This document shows, piece after piece, positions 1-10,679 of a stretch of DNA of 64,000 bases. The number at the start of each line of letters is the position of its first letter. Within the stretch, counting starts at the first letter, position 1. This DNA is from Olsenella sp. SW781. Lineage in GTDB: Bacteria > Actinomycetota > Coriobacteriia > Coriobacteriales > Atopobiaceae. The DNA is taken from the NCBI RefSeq assembly GCF_012027725.1, contig NZ_SJOU01000003.1:62001-126000 (forward strand). The letters are read 5' to 3'. Under the pieces are notes generated by a model, which was not told the origin of the DNA, did not search any database, and saw nothing but the letters and a program-made list of their open reading frames with translations. The position numbers and the translations under genes were made by a program.

Positions 1-1410
1 GTCGAGGCCGGCGGCGCGGCTCGCCTTCACGAGCACGAGGTCGCCCTCGGCAAGGACGGGGCCGATGACGCGGACGGCGTCCTCGACCGTGGCGAGGCGC
101 TCCACGGCGTCCTCGGAGAGGCCCATCGTGCGGGCGGCCTCGGCCATCTCGTCGGCGAGCTCGCCCCCGACGAGCACGAGCAGGTCGACCCCCTTGGCGG
201 CGGCGTAGGCGCCCACGTAGCCGTGGAGGCGCGCCGCCTCGTCGCCGAGCTCGCCCATCTCGCCGAGCACGGCGATGCGCCGGCCCTCGCACGCCATGCT
301 GGCGAGCACGTCGAGCGAGGAGGCCATCGAGGCGGGCGCGGCGTTGTAGGAGTCGTCGATCACGCGCGCCCCGGAGGCGGCCCGGACGACGTCGAGGCGC
401 ATGCTCGTGGGCTCCATGCGGCAGATGGCGTCCACCGCGGCGTCGCGGTCGAGGCCGGCGCGCCACAGGAGCGCGAGCGCGAGCAGGAAGTCGTCGACGA
501 GCTTCGCGCCCGGAAGGGACAGCGCGACCTCGCGGGACCAGCCGTCGGCGCACGTCACGGTGAAGCGCGCGCGGCCCGAGGCGTCGGTCGAGACGAGCGA
601 GGCGCGCACGAGGTCCTTCTCGCCCGACCCCACGGTCATGACGTCGACGCCCGCGGGACGGGCGAAGCCGTCGGCGATGAAGGGGGTGAAGTCCCCCGAG
701 CTCGCGAGCGCGAGCGCGGGGCCGACGCCGTCATGGGCGCGCATGCCGGAGACGACCTCGGCCTTGGCGCGGGCGATGTTCTCGCGGCTGCCGAGGATGC
801 CGATGTGGCTCGTCCCCACGTTGGTGATCGCGGCGAGCGCCGGGCGGCACGCGGCGGCGAGACGGTCGATCTCGTGCGGGTGGTTCATGCCGAGCTCGCA
901 GACCACGACCTCGGCGTCCTCCGGCGCGGCGAGGACGGTGAGCGGCAGGCCGATGAGGCTGTTGAGGTTGCCGCGCGTGGCGTGGGTGCGGCGCTGCGCG
1001 GCTGCGCCGGCGGCGACCATCTCCTTCGTGGTGGTCTTCCCCACCGAGCCCGTGACGGCCAGGACGAGCCAGCCGGGGTGGAGCTCGCGCCAGGCGCCGG
1101 CCAGGCGCAGGAGGAACTCCTCGCCGTCGTCCCCCTCGGCGCGCAGGACGGCGCAGCCGGCGGCGCAGGCGGCCTCGAGCGCCTCGGCCGGGGGCTCGGC
1201 GGTCGCCACGACCGCGGCGGCGCCCGCGCGGGCGGCGGAGGCGAGGTAGGCGTTGCCGTCGACGCGCTCCCCGGGGAAGGCGACGAAGAGGCGCCCCTCC
1301 CCCGCCTCGCGCGAGTCGACGACGACCTCGCCCGCGACGTCGCGCGCGCCCTCGAGAAGGACGGCGGCGCCGGTCGCCCGGGCGATGTCGGAGACGGTCA
1401 TGCGTAGCAT
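1..1410 (-). CDS. murF: UDP-N-acetylmuramoyl-tripeptide--D-alanyl-D-alanine ligase MurF (3' end outside window)
   Basis: Cytoplasmic Mur ligase that adds D-Ala-D-Ala to UDP-MurNAc-tripeptide, the last soluble step in making the peptidoglycan precursor. I read 470 codons without a stop before the left edge, close to the family's usual 450-480, so only the last residues should be missing. The ATP-binding loop GSVGKTTTKE lies near residue 120, followed by the RGNLNSLIGLP motif, and the C-terminal domain has the VIDDSYNAAPASM motif (the DSYNANP box of MurF). The start is ATG at 1410 with GGGAG seven bases upstream; an in-frame ATG at 1401 is possible. It is the fifth gene of the dcw run mraZ-rsmH-ftsL-ftsI-murF, 48 bases after ftsI. 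Confidence 0.93.
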   Translation of the reverse strand, partial: MLRMTVSDIARATGAAVLLEGARDVAGEVVVDSREAGEGRLFVAFPGERVDGNAYLASAARAGAAAVVATAEPPAEALEAACAAGCAVLRAEGDDGEEFLLRLAGAWRELHPGWLVLAVTGSVGKTTTKEMVAAGAAAQRRTHATRGNLNSLIGLPLTVLAAPEDAEVVVCELGMNHPHEIDRLAAACRPALAAITNVGTSHIGILGSRENIARAKAEVVSGMRAHDGVGPALALASSGDFTPFIADGFARPAGVDVMTVGSGEKDLVRASLVSTDASGRARFTVTCADGWSREVALSLPGAKLVDDFLLALALLWRAGLDRDAAVDAICRMEPTSMRLDVVRAASGARVIDDSYNAAPASMASSLDVLASMACEGRRIAVLGEMGELGDEAARLHGYVGAYAAAKGVDLLVLVGGELADEMAEAARTMGLSEDAVERLATVEDAVRVIGPVLAEGDLVLVKASRAAGLD

Positions 1411-1458
1411 CGTGCACTCCCTTGCGTACGTTCGGGGGCCTCTCCCCCGTCACCCATT

Positions 1459-3243
1459 CTACGAGACCGGGACGATCCCCATGATCTGGACGGTCTGCTC
1501 CATCACGTCGCGGAAGACGTGGGCCGAGGTCTCGGCCGCGAGGTACGGCAGGCCGTTCAGGCCCACGTAGACGAGCGCCTCGGGGTCCTCCGCGTTGACG
1601 AACCCGCACAGGGACGCCACGAACTTGCCCTCCTGGTAGCCGCCCGACTCCCCCGCCTGCTCGGCCGTGCCCGTCTTCGCGGCGATGCTGTAGCCCTCGA
1701 CCTGGGCGTTCTCCGCCGTTCCCTCCTGCACGACCGTAATGAGCAGGTCGGTCTCGGCCGCGGCGGTCTCGACGGAGCAGGCCGCCTCCCCCGCCGGCCA
1801 GTCGATGGCCTCGTCGCCGCGCTCCACGACGAAGTGAGGCGTGAGGGGGACCCCGCCGTTGGCCACGGCCCCGTAGGCGCGCACGATCTGGACGAACGGC
1901 ACGGCGAGGCCCTGGCCGAAGGCCATCGACCCCAGGGTCGAGCCGTCGTACTCCTCGAGCCCCTTGACGATCCCCTCGACCTCGCCGGGAAAGTCGATCC
2001 CCGTCTTGTGCCCGATCCCCCAGCGGTCGACGCCCTCCGAGAAGGCCTTCGCGCCGATGACCTCCGTGGCGAGAAGGGCCATCGCGGTGTTGGACGAGCG
2101 GCGCATCATCTCCCGCACGTCCATGTCCATCTGGTAGTCGCGCAGGTCGTCGTCGCGCACCGTGTCGGAGCCGACGGTGTAGGCGGGCGGGACCGAGTAG
2201 ACGGTGTCCGCCGAGAAGAGCCCGTCGTCGATGCCGATGGCGGTCGTGATCGTCTTGAAGACCGACCCGGGCTCGAAGGAGCTCGTGACGAGCTTGAGGT
2301 TGAGCGAGGAGGAGTCGGTGAGGTTGGAGAAGTCCGGCAGCGGCGTCGAGCACGCGGCGAGGATCTCCCCGGTCTTGGGGTCGGTCACCATGACCGAGCC
2401 GGACTCGGCGCCGTAGTCCGAGACGCCCTTCGCGATGATCTCCTCGCACGCCTGCTGGAGGTCGATGTCGATCGCGAGCACGAGGTCGGTCCCGTCCTCG
2501 GCCTCGGTCACCTGGGAGGCGCCGCCCGCGATGGGGGTGCCGTAGAGGCCGGTCTCCACGAGCATCTCCCCGTCGGTGCCCGTGAGGACGTCGTCGTACT
2601 GCTGCTCGATTCCCGAGAGGCCCTTGCCGTCCACGCCCACGTAGCCGAGCACCTGCGCCCCCACGTTGCCATAGGGGTAGACGCGCTTGGTGTCGGCGAG
2701 GTAGTAGACGCCGGCGAGCTCCTTCTCGGAGAGCTCCTCCCTGAGGGCGTCGGCCGTCTCCTGGTCGACCTGGCGCTGCAGGTAGACGAAGGTGGTGTCC
2801 TGTGTGAGCAGCTTCATGTAGTCCTGCTTCTCGCCGCCGAGGTGCCTGACGAGCGCGGCCGCCACCCCCGAGGGGTCGGCCACCTCCTCGGGGTTGGCGT
2901 AGACGGTGCTGCACTCCTCGCTCATGGCGAGGACGTTGCCGTTGCGGTCGAAGATGGTCCCGCGGCGGGCGTGGAGCGTGATGCGGTTGGTGCGCTGGCT
3001 CTCCGCGCGCGCGGCGTACTCGCCCGCGCCGAACACCTGGAGGAAGGCCAGGCGCGCCGCCACCGCGGCGAACAGGACCATGAGCGTGCGCCGCACGACG
3101 ACGAAGCCGTGCGCGCCGCCGCCCGAGCCCGAGCCGCCCGGCCGCGACGCCCTCACGCGATAACGCGCACGAGAGGCCTCGTCATACGAGGCCTCCGGAT
3201 GGTTCCTCCGCCTACGGCGGCTCTGTCGATCCCTGTCTCTCAC
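1459..3243 (-). CDS. ftsI: Penicillin-binding protein, FtsI/PBP2-type division transpeptidase
   Basis: Septal peptidoglycan transpeptidase anchored in the membrane. The 594-residue protein has an Arg-rich cytoplasmic N-terminus, one membrane segment at about residues 50-70, a PBP dimerisation domain and a transpeptidase domain. The three catalytic motifs are visible: SVFK with the nucleophile Ser327, SSN at 383-385 and KTG at 523-525. The assigned start is a GTG at 3243, 11 bases after the upstream stop, but no good ribosome-binding site precedes it, so the true start could be slightly internal. Its place between the ftsL-like gene and murF matches the dcw order and supports a cell-division role rather than elongation. 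Confidence 0.93.
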   Translation of the reverse strand: MRDRDRQSRRRRRNHPEASYDEASRARYRVRASRPGGSGSGGGAHGFVVVRRTLMVLFAAVAARLAFLQVFGAGEYAARAESQRTNRITLHARRGTIFDRNGNVLAMSEECSTVYANPEEVADPSGVAAALVRHLGGEKQDYMKLLTQDTTFVYLQRQVDQETADALREELSEKELAGVYYLADTKRVYPYGNVGAQVLGYVGVDGKGLSGIEQQYDDVLTGTDGEMLVETGLYGTPIAGGASQVTEAEDGTDLVLAIDIDLQQACEEIIAKGVSDYGAESGSVMVTDPKTGEILAACSTPLPDFSNLTDSSSLNLKLVTSSFEPGSVFKTITTAIGIDDGLFSADTVYSVPPAYTVGSDTVRDDDLRDYQMDMDVREMMRRSSNTAMALLATEVIGAKAFSEGVDRWGIGHKTGIDFPGEVEGIVKGLEEYDGSTLGSMAFGQGLAVPFVQIVRAYGAVANGGVPLTPHFVVERGDEAIDWPAGEAACSVETAAAETDLLITVVQEGTAENAQVEGYSIAAKTGTAEQAGESGGYQEGKFVASLCGFVNAEDPEALVYVGLNGLPYLAAETSAHVFRDVMEQTVQIMGIVPVS

Positions 3244-3254
3244 GTCAAGACAGT

Positions 3255-3773
3255 CTAATCCACGGCGGCATTCCCGCCCGTGGCGTCGGCCGGCTGCGCA
3301 GCTTCCCCATCAGAGGGGGCCTGCTCGCCCTCGGCGGGGGCGTCGCCCTGAGACGCGGCCGTGGCGTCGAGGTCGACCGTGAGGCGCTCCGCGGGGAGCG
3401 CCATGCCGTAGTTCTGGGTCGCGATGCGGCTGATGCGCGCGTTGCTCGAGAGGACGGAGCGCTCGATCCTGAGGTCGGTCGAGAGGGTCTGCGCCGTCTC
3501 GATCTCCTCCGCGAGGGCGGAGTTCTGCTCGAGGAGCGCGACCGTCGCGGACGAGAGCACCACGCGCACGAGGCCGAGCGCGATCACGAGGGCGGCGACG
3601 GCGAGGGCGGCGCGGACGCGGGCGACGAACTGGGGGCTCACGCCGCGGCGGGCGCGCGCGTCGAGCCCGCCGCCGGGGACGACCTCGAAGGAGCGGCGCG
3701 GCTCCTGCGAGACCCGCTCGCACCTCCTGGGCTCGGCTCCCATGTCGTATGCCACAGATCCCTGGTACCTCAT
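3255..3773 (-). CDS. FtsL/DivIC-like septum formation protein
   Basis: A 172-residue bitopic protein that sits exactly where ftsL lies in dcw clusters, between rsmH and ftsI. It has a charged cytoplasmic N-terminus, one membrane segment at about residues 53-72 and then a short predicted coiled coil (about 76-110, ALLEQNSALAEEIETAQ). It ends in an acidic, Ala-rich tail. FtsL proteins are poorly conserved in sequence, so the call rests on position, topology and size. Here the upstream copy of the CGAGAAGGAC decamer (3778-3787 as its complement) supplies the AGAAGGA that can act as ribosome-binding site, five bases before the ATG at 3773. Confidence 0.75.
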   Translation of the reverse strand: MRYQGSVAYDMGAEPRRCERVSQEPRRSFEVVPGGGLDARARRGVSPQFVARVRAALAVAALVIALGLVRVVLSSATVALLEQNSALAEEIETAQTLSTDLRIERSVLSSNARISRIATQNYGMALPAERLTVDLDATAASQGDAPAEGEQAPSDGEAAQPADATGGNAAVD

Positions 3774-4020
3774 CGTCGTCCTTCTCGTGACGTGAGCGGC
3801 TCTCGCCGCGATGACTACATATACGGCAGGTACGCTGGGAACTTGAGGGTTGATTGAGACTGGTTCCTCGAGAGTTGGTTAAGCGACCTTAAGTGTTTGT
3901 CGATAGTGAGTTGATAGTTCGTTGATGGTTCGAAGGTGGTGTGTTTGAGCTGCGTTCTGATGCGGTTGTGGTGCGTCTCTCGGTAGACGGCTCGCGCCGG
4001 CTACGTCGCTCTGGAGGCCC
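3774..4020 (-). promoter_or_regulatory. A/C-rich, G-poor leader upstream of the ftsL-like gene
   Basis: This 247 base gap inside the dcw cluster is much poorer in GC than its neighbours. Read on the coding (minus) strand it is rich in A and C and nearly free of G from about 3985 to 3870. It contains ATCAAC-type repeats spaced 11 bases apart at about 3895-3930. Such unstructured C-rich, G-poor RNA is what Rho binds, and phased repeats could bind a regulator. No clear -35/-10 pair is evident. Function is inferred only from composition. Confidence 0.35.
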
Positions 4021-4992
4021 TCAGTCGGTGACGTCGAGCTTGACCGCCACGCGCATGAGGGCGCTGCGCGACCGTGGGTTGGCCGCGACCTCCTCGTCCG
4101 AGGCGACGAGGGGCCTTCTCGTCCTGACGTCGACTATCGGCACGTGGCCGCACACGCACACCGGGAGGTCCGGCGGGCAGGTGCACCCCTGAGAGAGCTC
4201 GGAGAAGACGTGCTTCACGATGCGGTCCTCGAGGGAGTGGTAGGAGATGACGCAGATCCTGCCACCCGGGTTCGCCCAGCGGACCGCCGCCCTGAGGCCG
4301 CGGTCGAGGACGTCGAGCTCGTGGTTCACCTCGATGCGCAGGGCCTGGAAGGTCTTGCGCGCGGGGTGGCCGCCGTGCCTGCGCGCCGCCGCCGGAATCG
4401 CCTCCTTGACGATCTCCACGAGCTGGAGGGTCGTCTCGACGGGCGCCTTGGAGCGGCGCTCGACGATGCGGCGGGCGATGCGGGACGCAAAGCGCTCGTC
4501 ACCGTAGACGCGAAGGATTCGGGTGAGGTCAGCTTCGTTGTAGGTGTTCACGACCTCGGCTGCGGTTAGGGTGTGGTTCCCCGAATTCATGCGCATGTCG
4601 AGCGGGGCGTCCTCGTGGTACGAGAAGCCCCTCTCCGGGATGTCGAGCTGCGGCGACGAGACGCCGAGGTCGAAGAGGAAGCAGTCCACCCCGGGGACCT
4701 CGGCCTCGACGAGCAGGTCGTCAAGATCGCCGAAGTTGCCCCTGAGAAGGCGCACGCTCGCCTCCGGGACCTCGCGCGAGAGGCGCTCGGACGCCGCCGT
4801 CAGGGCCATGTCGTCCTGGTCGATTCCCAGGGACAGCCCGTCGGGGGCGACGCGCCTCGCAAGCTCCACCGAGTGCCCGGCCCCGCCGAGGGTGCAGTCG
4901 CAGACCACCTCTCCCGGCCGCGGGTCGAGCTCGGCGAGGACCTCGTCGAGCATCACGGGTACGTGCCGATATTCTCCTGTCAAGACCCTCAC
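4021..4992 (-). CDS. rsmH: 16S rRNA (cytosine(1402)-N(4))-methyltransferase RsmH
   Basis: SAM-dependent enzyme that methylates N4 of C1402 in the decoding centre of 16S rRNA. The family's opening HVPVMLDEVL lies at residues 10-19, the SAM loop LGGAGHS at about 36-42, and DQDD at about 58-61. The C-terminal region has the typical PGGRICVISYHSLEDRIVK block. Length (323 residues) is normal. A GTG start at 4992 lies very close to GGAGG; a TTG at 4983 would give better spacing, so the exact start is uncertain. It follows mraZ by six bases, the standard mraZ-rsmH arrangement. Confidence 0.95.
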   Translation of the reverse strand: MRVLTGEYRHVPVMLDEVLAELDPRPGEVVCDCTLGGAGHSVELARRVAPDGLSLGIDQDDMALTAASERLSREVPEASVRLLRGNFGDLDDLLVEAEVPGVDCFLFDLGVSSPQLDIPERGFSYHEDAPLDMRMNSGNHTLTAAEVVNTYNEADLTRILRVYGDERFASRIARRIVERRSKAPVETTLQLVEIVKEAIPAAARRHGGHPARKTFQALRIEVNHELDVLDRGLRAAVRWANPGGRICVISYHSLEDRIVKHVFSELSQGCTCPPDLPVCVCGHVPIVDVRTRRPLVASDEEVAANPRSRSALMRVAVKLDVTD

Positions 4993-4998
4993 CCCCTC

Positions 4999-5478
4999 CT
5001 ACTCGCCGTAGAGCAGCGCGTCGATGTCCGCCTCGAAGGCGACCTGGCTGGCGTTCCACTTGTCGGCGTTCCACACCTCGAAGTGGTCCTCCTGCCCCGT
5101 GACCACGACGTCGCCCAGAAGGCCCAGGCGCTCGCGCGTCCCCTGGCGGGAGGCGTCGAGCTTGCCGAGGGCAAGGCGGCCGGCGCTGTCAAGGTCGACC
5201 TTCGTGACGGCACCCAGGATGCCCCGCTTGAGCTCGGCGTCGCTTTGCCTGCGCGGGTTGAAGGCCTCGGTGCCGTGGTCGAAGAGGTTCTTCAGCCACG
5301 TCTTGAAGCCCTCGAGGGTGAAGCCGTTCACGTGCCCCTGAAACGGGACGAGGACGATCGTCTTGCTGGCCCCCTCCGGCACGAGCTGCCGGCGGAAGTC
5401 TGAGGGAAGCGTGACACGGGCCTTGGCGTCGACGGTCATGGGATACGATCCCATGAGGAACATCTCGGCCTCCGCCAT
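4999..5478 (-). CDS. mraZ: Transcriptional regulator MraZ
   Basis: Head gene of the dcw cluster and, by family knowledge, a DNA-binding repressor of its own operon that binds tandem 10 bp repeats. The 159-residue product has two SpoVT/AbrB-like MraZ repeats: MFLMGSYPMTVDAKARVTLP near the N-terminus and a second DSAGRLALG-containing repeat near residue 105. It is slightly longer than the common 143-152. The ATG at 5478 is preceded by GGAGGGAGGGAG. A matching operator with four repeats is visible directly upstream (5529-5580). Confidence 0.95.
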   Translation of the reverse strand: MAEAEMFLMGSYPMTVDAKARVTLPSDFRRQLVPEGASKTIVLVPFQGHVNGFTLEGFKTWLKNLFDHGTEAFNPRRQSDAELKRGILGAVTKVDLDSAGRLALGKLDASRQGTRERLGLLGDVVVTGQEDHFEVWNADKWNASQVAFEADIDALLYGE

Positions 5479-5528
5479 GTCTCCCTCCCTCCGAGACGAG
5501 AATCCTGCCCCGAACGGAGCGTGGGAAC

Positions 5529-5580
5529 ACTATACGCCATGTGCCCCACTTTGCCACACCAGAAAACACAACGCCCCACC
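5529..5580 (-). promoter_or_regulatory. mraZ promoter with four phased MraZ-box repeats
   Basis: On the minus strand four repeats begin with GTG at 5579, 5569, 5559 and 5549, exactly 10 bases apart; the best copies read GTGGGGCGTT and GTGGGGCACA. A -10 hexamer TATAGT lies at 5534-5529, so the last repeat sits in the promoter spacer. MraZ of E. coli binds TGGG-type direct repeats with the same 10 base period, so this is very probably the autoregulatory operator of the dcw cluster. Confidence 0.8.
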
Positions 5581-6067
5581 CTATGGTTGAATCTGGGACG
5601 CGGACGGCATGGGCCGACACCCTCGGCCCCCAAGATGTGGTGCCGTCATGCAAGATTGACCACAAGCGACGTTGGGTCTGTTCGCATTTCGGGGAAACAG
5701 ATTGTGTGGGCGACGTGAATCCGCAGCTCAGCGCTACGAAGCGACGTCCTTCTCGCCATTTTTCCAGCTCAGGACAGCCAACGGGGCCCATTCTCCCCCA
5801 GTGGGGCACCGTCCCAGCGCCGGTGGGGCACCGTCCCACGCCACGAGCATGCCCCCGCGCACGGAATGTGGGGCTCCAGCCCACATTCCGTGCGCGGGGG
5901 CATGCTCAAGCAAAAAGGCCAGAAGGTGGGCGCCCAGCGTCCCAAGCCGCGCCGCGCAACGGACCGCGCATCGCCGCAGGCCCCGGCCCGCCGTCCTTCT
6001 CGCCCCGCGACTTTTGCGCAGCAATGAGCGGGCGAGAAGGACGGCGGGCCGGGGCCGAACAGATGGC
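5581..6067. repeat. Gene-free stretch with inverted and direct repeats
   Basis: No convincing gene is seen. The stretch holds two direct copies of GTGGGGCACCGTCCCA (5801-5816 and 5823-5838). A perfect inverted repeat has 28 base arms at 5845-5872 and 5880-5907; its arm begins GAGCATGCCCCCGCGCACGG and the same sequence returns at 35.2-35.5 kb. A second inverted repeat (5979-6005 with 6030-6056) contains the CGAGAAGGAC decamer in both arms. It ends 11 bases past the xerD stop and could act as a terminator for that gene. Confidence 0.7.
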
Positions 6068-6964
6068 CTACTCCCTCGCGCGGGGGTGCGCGGCGAGGTA
6101 CACGCGCCTGATGTGGGAGCGGTCGACGTGGGTGTAGAGCTGCGTCGTGGCGATGTTGGCGTGCCCGAGCAGCTCCTGCACGGCGCGCAGGTCGGCCCCG
6201 CCCTCGAGCAGGTGCGTGGCGTAGCTGTGTCGCAGGGTGTGGGGGTGGAGCCCCTCGATGCCCGCCACGCGCCCGTAGCGCTCCACGATCGCGTGGACCG
6301 ACTGCCTCGAGAGGCGCCCGCCGCGCACGTTGAGGAAGACCGCCTGCGTGGGGCGGCTCCCCACGAGCTCGCCGCGCCCCCGCTCGAGATAGGCCGAGAG
6401 CGCCGCGGCGGCCGTCCCCATGACGGGCACCACGCGCTCCTTCTCCCCCTTGCCGTGGACGCGGAGCAGCGCCTCGTCCAGGACGACGGAGCGCAGGTCG
6501 AGCCCGCAGAGCTCGCTCGCGCGCAGGCCGCAGCCGTAGAGGATCTCGAGGATGGCGTGGTCGCGCAGGCCGGAGGGCGTCTGGGGGAAGGGCTGGTCGA
6601 GCAGGCGGGCGGCGGCCTCGACCGAGATCACGTCCGGCAGGCGCGCCGGCTTCGCGGGCAGCGGGAGGTCCGCCGTGGGGAAGGCGGAGCAGAGCTCGTC
6701 GGCGACCATGAAGCGGTGGAGCCCCTTGATCGCGGAGACGGCGCGCTCCACCGAGGAGGGGGCGAGGCCCACGTCCACGAGCGCCCCCACGTGCTCCTCG
6801 ATGAGCTGGCGCGTCACGTCCTCGGGGTCGGTGACGCCGCGCTCGGCGAGCCAGGCCACGTAGCGGGCGAGGTCGCGGCCGTAGGACGCGATGGTGTTCT
6901 CCGAGCTGCCCCGCTCGACGGCGAGGTATCCCAGGTACTCCTCGAGGGCATGCGCGAGGTCCAC
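6068..6964 (-). CDS. xerD: Tyrosine recombinase XerD
   Basis: Site-specific recombinase that, with XerC, resolves chromosome dimers at dif. The protein of 298 residues has the family's normal length: an N-terminal SAM-like core-binding domain (about 5-95) and a C-terminal catalytic domain. The catalytic set is visible: Arg in GLRASEL, the HTLRHSYATHLL box with His and Arg, LLGHANI and the Tyr of TQLYTHV. The chosen start is GTG at 6964 with GGAGG four bases upstream; the much longer open frame upstream is a shadow of pyrG. It lies 20 bases behind pyrG, and one CGAGAAGGAC copy (6974-6983) fills that gap. Confidence 0.93.
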   Translation of the reverse strand: MDLAHALEEYLGYLAVERGSSENTIASYGRDLARYVAWLAERGVTDPEDVTRQLIEEHVGALVDVGLAPSSVERAVSAIKGLHRFMVADELCSAFPTADLPLPAKPARLPDVISVEAAARLLDQPFPQTPSGLRDHAILEILYGCGLRASELCGLDLRSVVLDEALLRVHGKGEKERVVPVMGTAAAALSAYLERGRGELVGSRPTQAVFLNVRGGRLSRQSVHAIVERYGRVAGIEGLHPHTLRHSYATHLLEGGADLRAVQELLGHANIATTQLYTHVDRSHIRRVYLAAHPRARE

Positions 6965-6984
6965 GGCTCCTCCGTCCTTCTCGT

Positions 6985-9136
<2,152 letters not shown>

Positions 9137-9149
9137 CAAGGGAGGGAGC

Positions 9150-9626
9150 ATGACCATGCACGTCGGCGCCCAGGCTGCCGAGGGGGACGCCCTCCTTGAG
9201 CCACGGCGCGTCCTTCTCGACACGAACATACTGCTCGACTATCTCGACGCGCGCCGCTCTGAGCACGACACCGCGCGCTGGCTCGTGCGCGCCATTCTGT
9301 CGCGCGGCGGCGCTCCCGTTGCGCCGGCGTCGTCATACAAGGACGTCTACTACATCCTCCGCCGGTCGCTGGGAGGCGAGAAGGACGCACGGGCCCTCGT
9401 CAGGGGCCTTGTGGAATGCGTGCCCATCTCCCCCATCGAGCTGCGCGGGGCGGACCTCGCCCCGGCGGTCGCAAGCGACGAGCCGGACTTCGAGGACGGC
9501 CTCGTGAGGCAGCTCGCCGAGCGCGAGCGCCTCGCCGCGATCGTCACGAGGGACGCGTCGGCCTTCCGCTCGTCGTTCGTCCCCGTCTTCACCCCGCAGG
9601 AGATGCTGGGGCTGCTGTCCGGCTAG
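9150..9626 (+). CDS. PIN-domain ribonuclease toxin
   Basis: Predicted Mg-dependent ribonuclease of the VapC-type PIN fold, 158 residues. The acidic residues expected in the active site are present: LLDTNILLDYLD near residue 30, the Asp/Glu set in DEPDFEDGLVRQLAERE near 118, and IVTRDASAF near 133. The start is ATG 9150 behind GGGAGGGAG; an ATG at 9129 overlapping the antitoxin stop is the alternative. It is coupled with the RHH antitoxin. RHH plus PIN is a recurrent pairing, although the antitoxin looks more RelB-like than VapB-like. Its stop shares the palindrome CTAG with the stop of the convergent gene. Confidence 0.85.
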   Translation: MTMHVGAQAAEGDALLEPRRVLLDTNILLDYLDARRSEHDTARWLVRAILSRGGAPVAPASSYKDVYYILRRSLGGEKDARALVRGLVECVPISPIELRGADLAPAVASDEPDFEDGLVRQLAERERLAAIVTRDASAFRSSFVPVFTPQEMLGLLSG

Positions 9627-10537
9627 AGGTAGCGCCTCCAGTCGTCCTCGCCCTCGTCCTCGACGGGCTCCGCGGCGCGAGCGCGCGCCGCCTCGGCGGC
9701 CCGCTCGGCGCGGGTGCGGTACGGCTCGGGGTTGGGCTCGGGGAAGGTGGCCAGCGCGTGCTGGAAGACCTCGAGGTTCTCGTCGGCGCGGCCGCGCGGG
9801 ATCGCGAAGGTCACCTCGGAGGCGACGTGCGCCCCGCCAGCGAGCTCGGCGCGGAAGGCCTCCGCCACCGTCGCGGCATCCCAGCCGAAGACCCCGCAGC
9901 CGAAGGCGCCCAGGACGAGCTTGTCGTGCCCGAGGTCGTCCGCGATGGCCATCACCAGGCGGACGCGGTCGCGCAGGGCGGAGAGAAGGGGCCCCTCCCC
10001 CACGTGGTACTCCTCGCGGGCGCGCCGGGCGTTGGGGGCCGCCGCCACGATGACGTCCGCGTACGAGTGGAAGCCGTCGCGCTCGAAGCGCACGCGCGGC
10101 ACCACGAGCGCGCGGTTGCGATAGAGCTCGCAGTTGATCTTACGGCGGCGGTTCTCGGCGTACCAGGCGCGCTTCTCGGTGAGCACGTTGTAGAGGAAGC
10201 TCTCGGCGCAGAGGGACTCCTCCTGCGCCATGGTCCCCCGGTCGTAGCCGCCGCCGGGATAGGTGAACGAGGCGAAGTCCAGGACGGCAAGGTCGCAGGC
10301 GGACGCCAGGCCGCGCCCGCGCGCGAGGACGGCGGCGACGGAGTCCTCCTCCACCACGGTGACGACGGGCACCCGCCCCTCGACGGACGCCCTCGGGGCG
10401 CCGTCGTAGGCGCGCGTGTCGGCGACGGCGCGCTCGATCTCCGACGCAAAGCGCCGGGCCATCTCGCTCGTGTGACGCCTCGCCTCCGCGGCGCGTCCGC
10501 CCCCGCGGGCGTCGCGCCGGGCGTTCCTCTCGGCCAT
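9623..10537 (-). CDS. TIGR02452 family protein with microbial PARG-like domain
   Basis: A 304-residue protein resembling the microbial poly(ADP-ribose) glycohydrolase family (TIGR02452), which binds or removes ADP-ribose. The motif FASFTYPGGGYDRGTMAQEE (about 92-111) holds the Gly-rich loop and the paired acidic residues of the PARG signature, and LVLGAFGCGVFGWD (about 207) is the second phosphate-binding loop. Start ATG 10537 has AGGAG upstream. The stop codon overlaps that of the convergent PIN toxin. No operon partner is seen; its place beside a toxin-antitoxin pair hints at a stress or defence role, which is only an inference. Confidence 0.85.
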   Translation of the reverse strand: MAERNARRDARGGGRAAEARRHTSEMARRFASEIERAVADTRAYDGAPRASVEGRVPVVTVVEEDSVAAVLARGRGLASACDLAVLDFASFTYPGGGYDRGTMAQEESLCAESFLYNVLTEKRAWYAENRRRKINCELYRNRALVVPRVRFERDGFHSYADVIVAAAPNARRAREEYHVGEGPLLSALRDRVRLVMAIADDLGHDKLVLGAFGCGVFGWDAATVAEAFRAELAGGAHVASEVTFAIPRGRADENLEVFQHALATFPEPNPEPYRTRAERAAEAARARAAEPVEDEGEDDWRRYL

Positions 10538-10679
10538 GGGTGCTCCTTTCGTCGCTTCGGGCCATTCTCGCACAACGCGCGACGCGCGGCCCGGCCATGC
10601 GCCCCCGACGCCCAAGCGGGCACAAAGACGAAACATAGCGCGCCCTTGGGCGCAAGGCGAGAGGCGCCGGCGATGGCGA

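Noticed and set aside
223-3258. Long open frames on the opposite strand or other frames of murF and ftsI
   Set aside because: Their products are Arg/Gly/Ala-rich without family features, and the true genes MurF and FtsI account for the DNA. High GC makes shadow frames common throughout the window.
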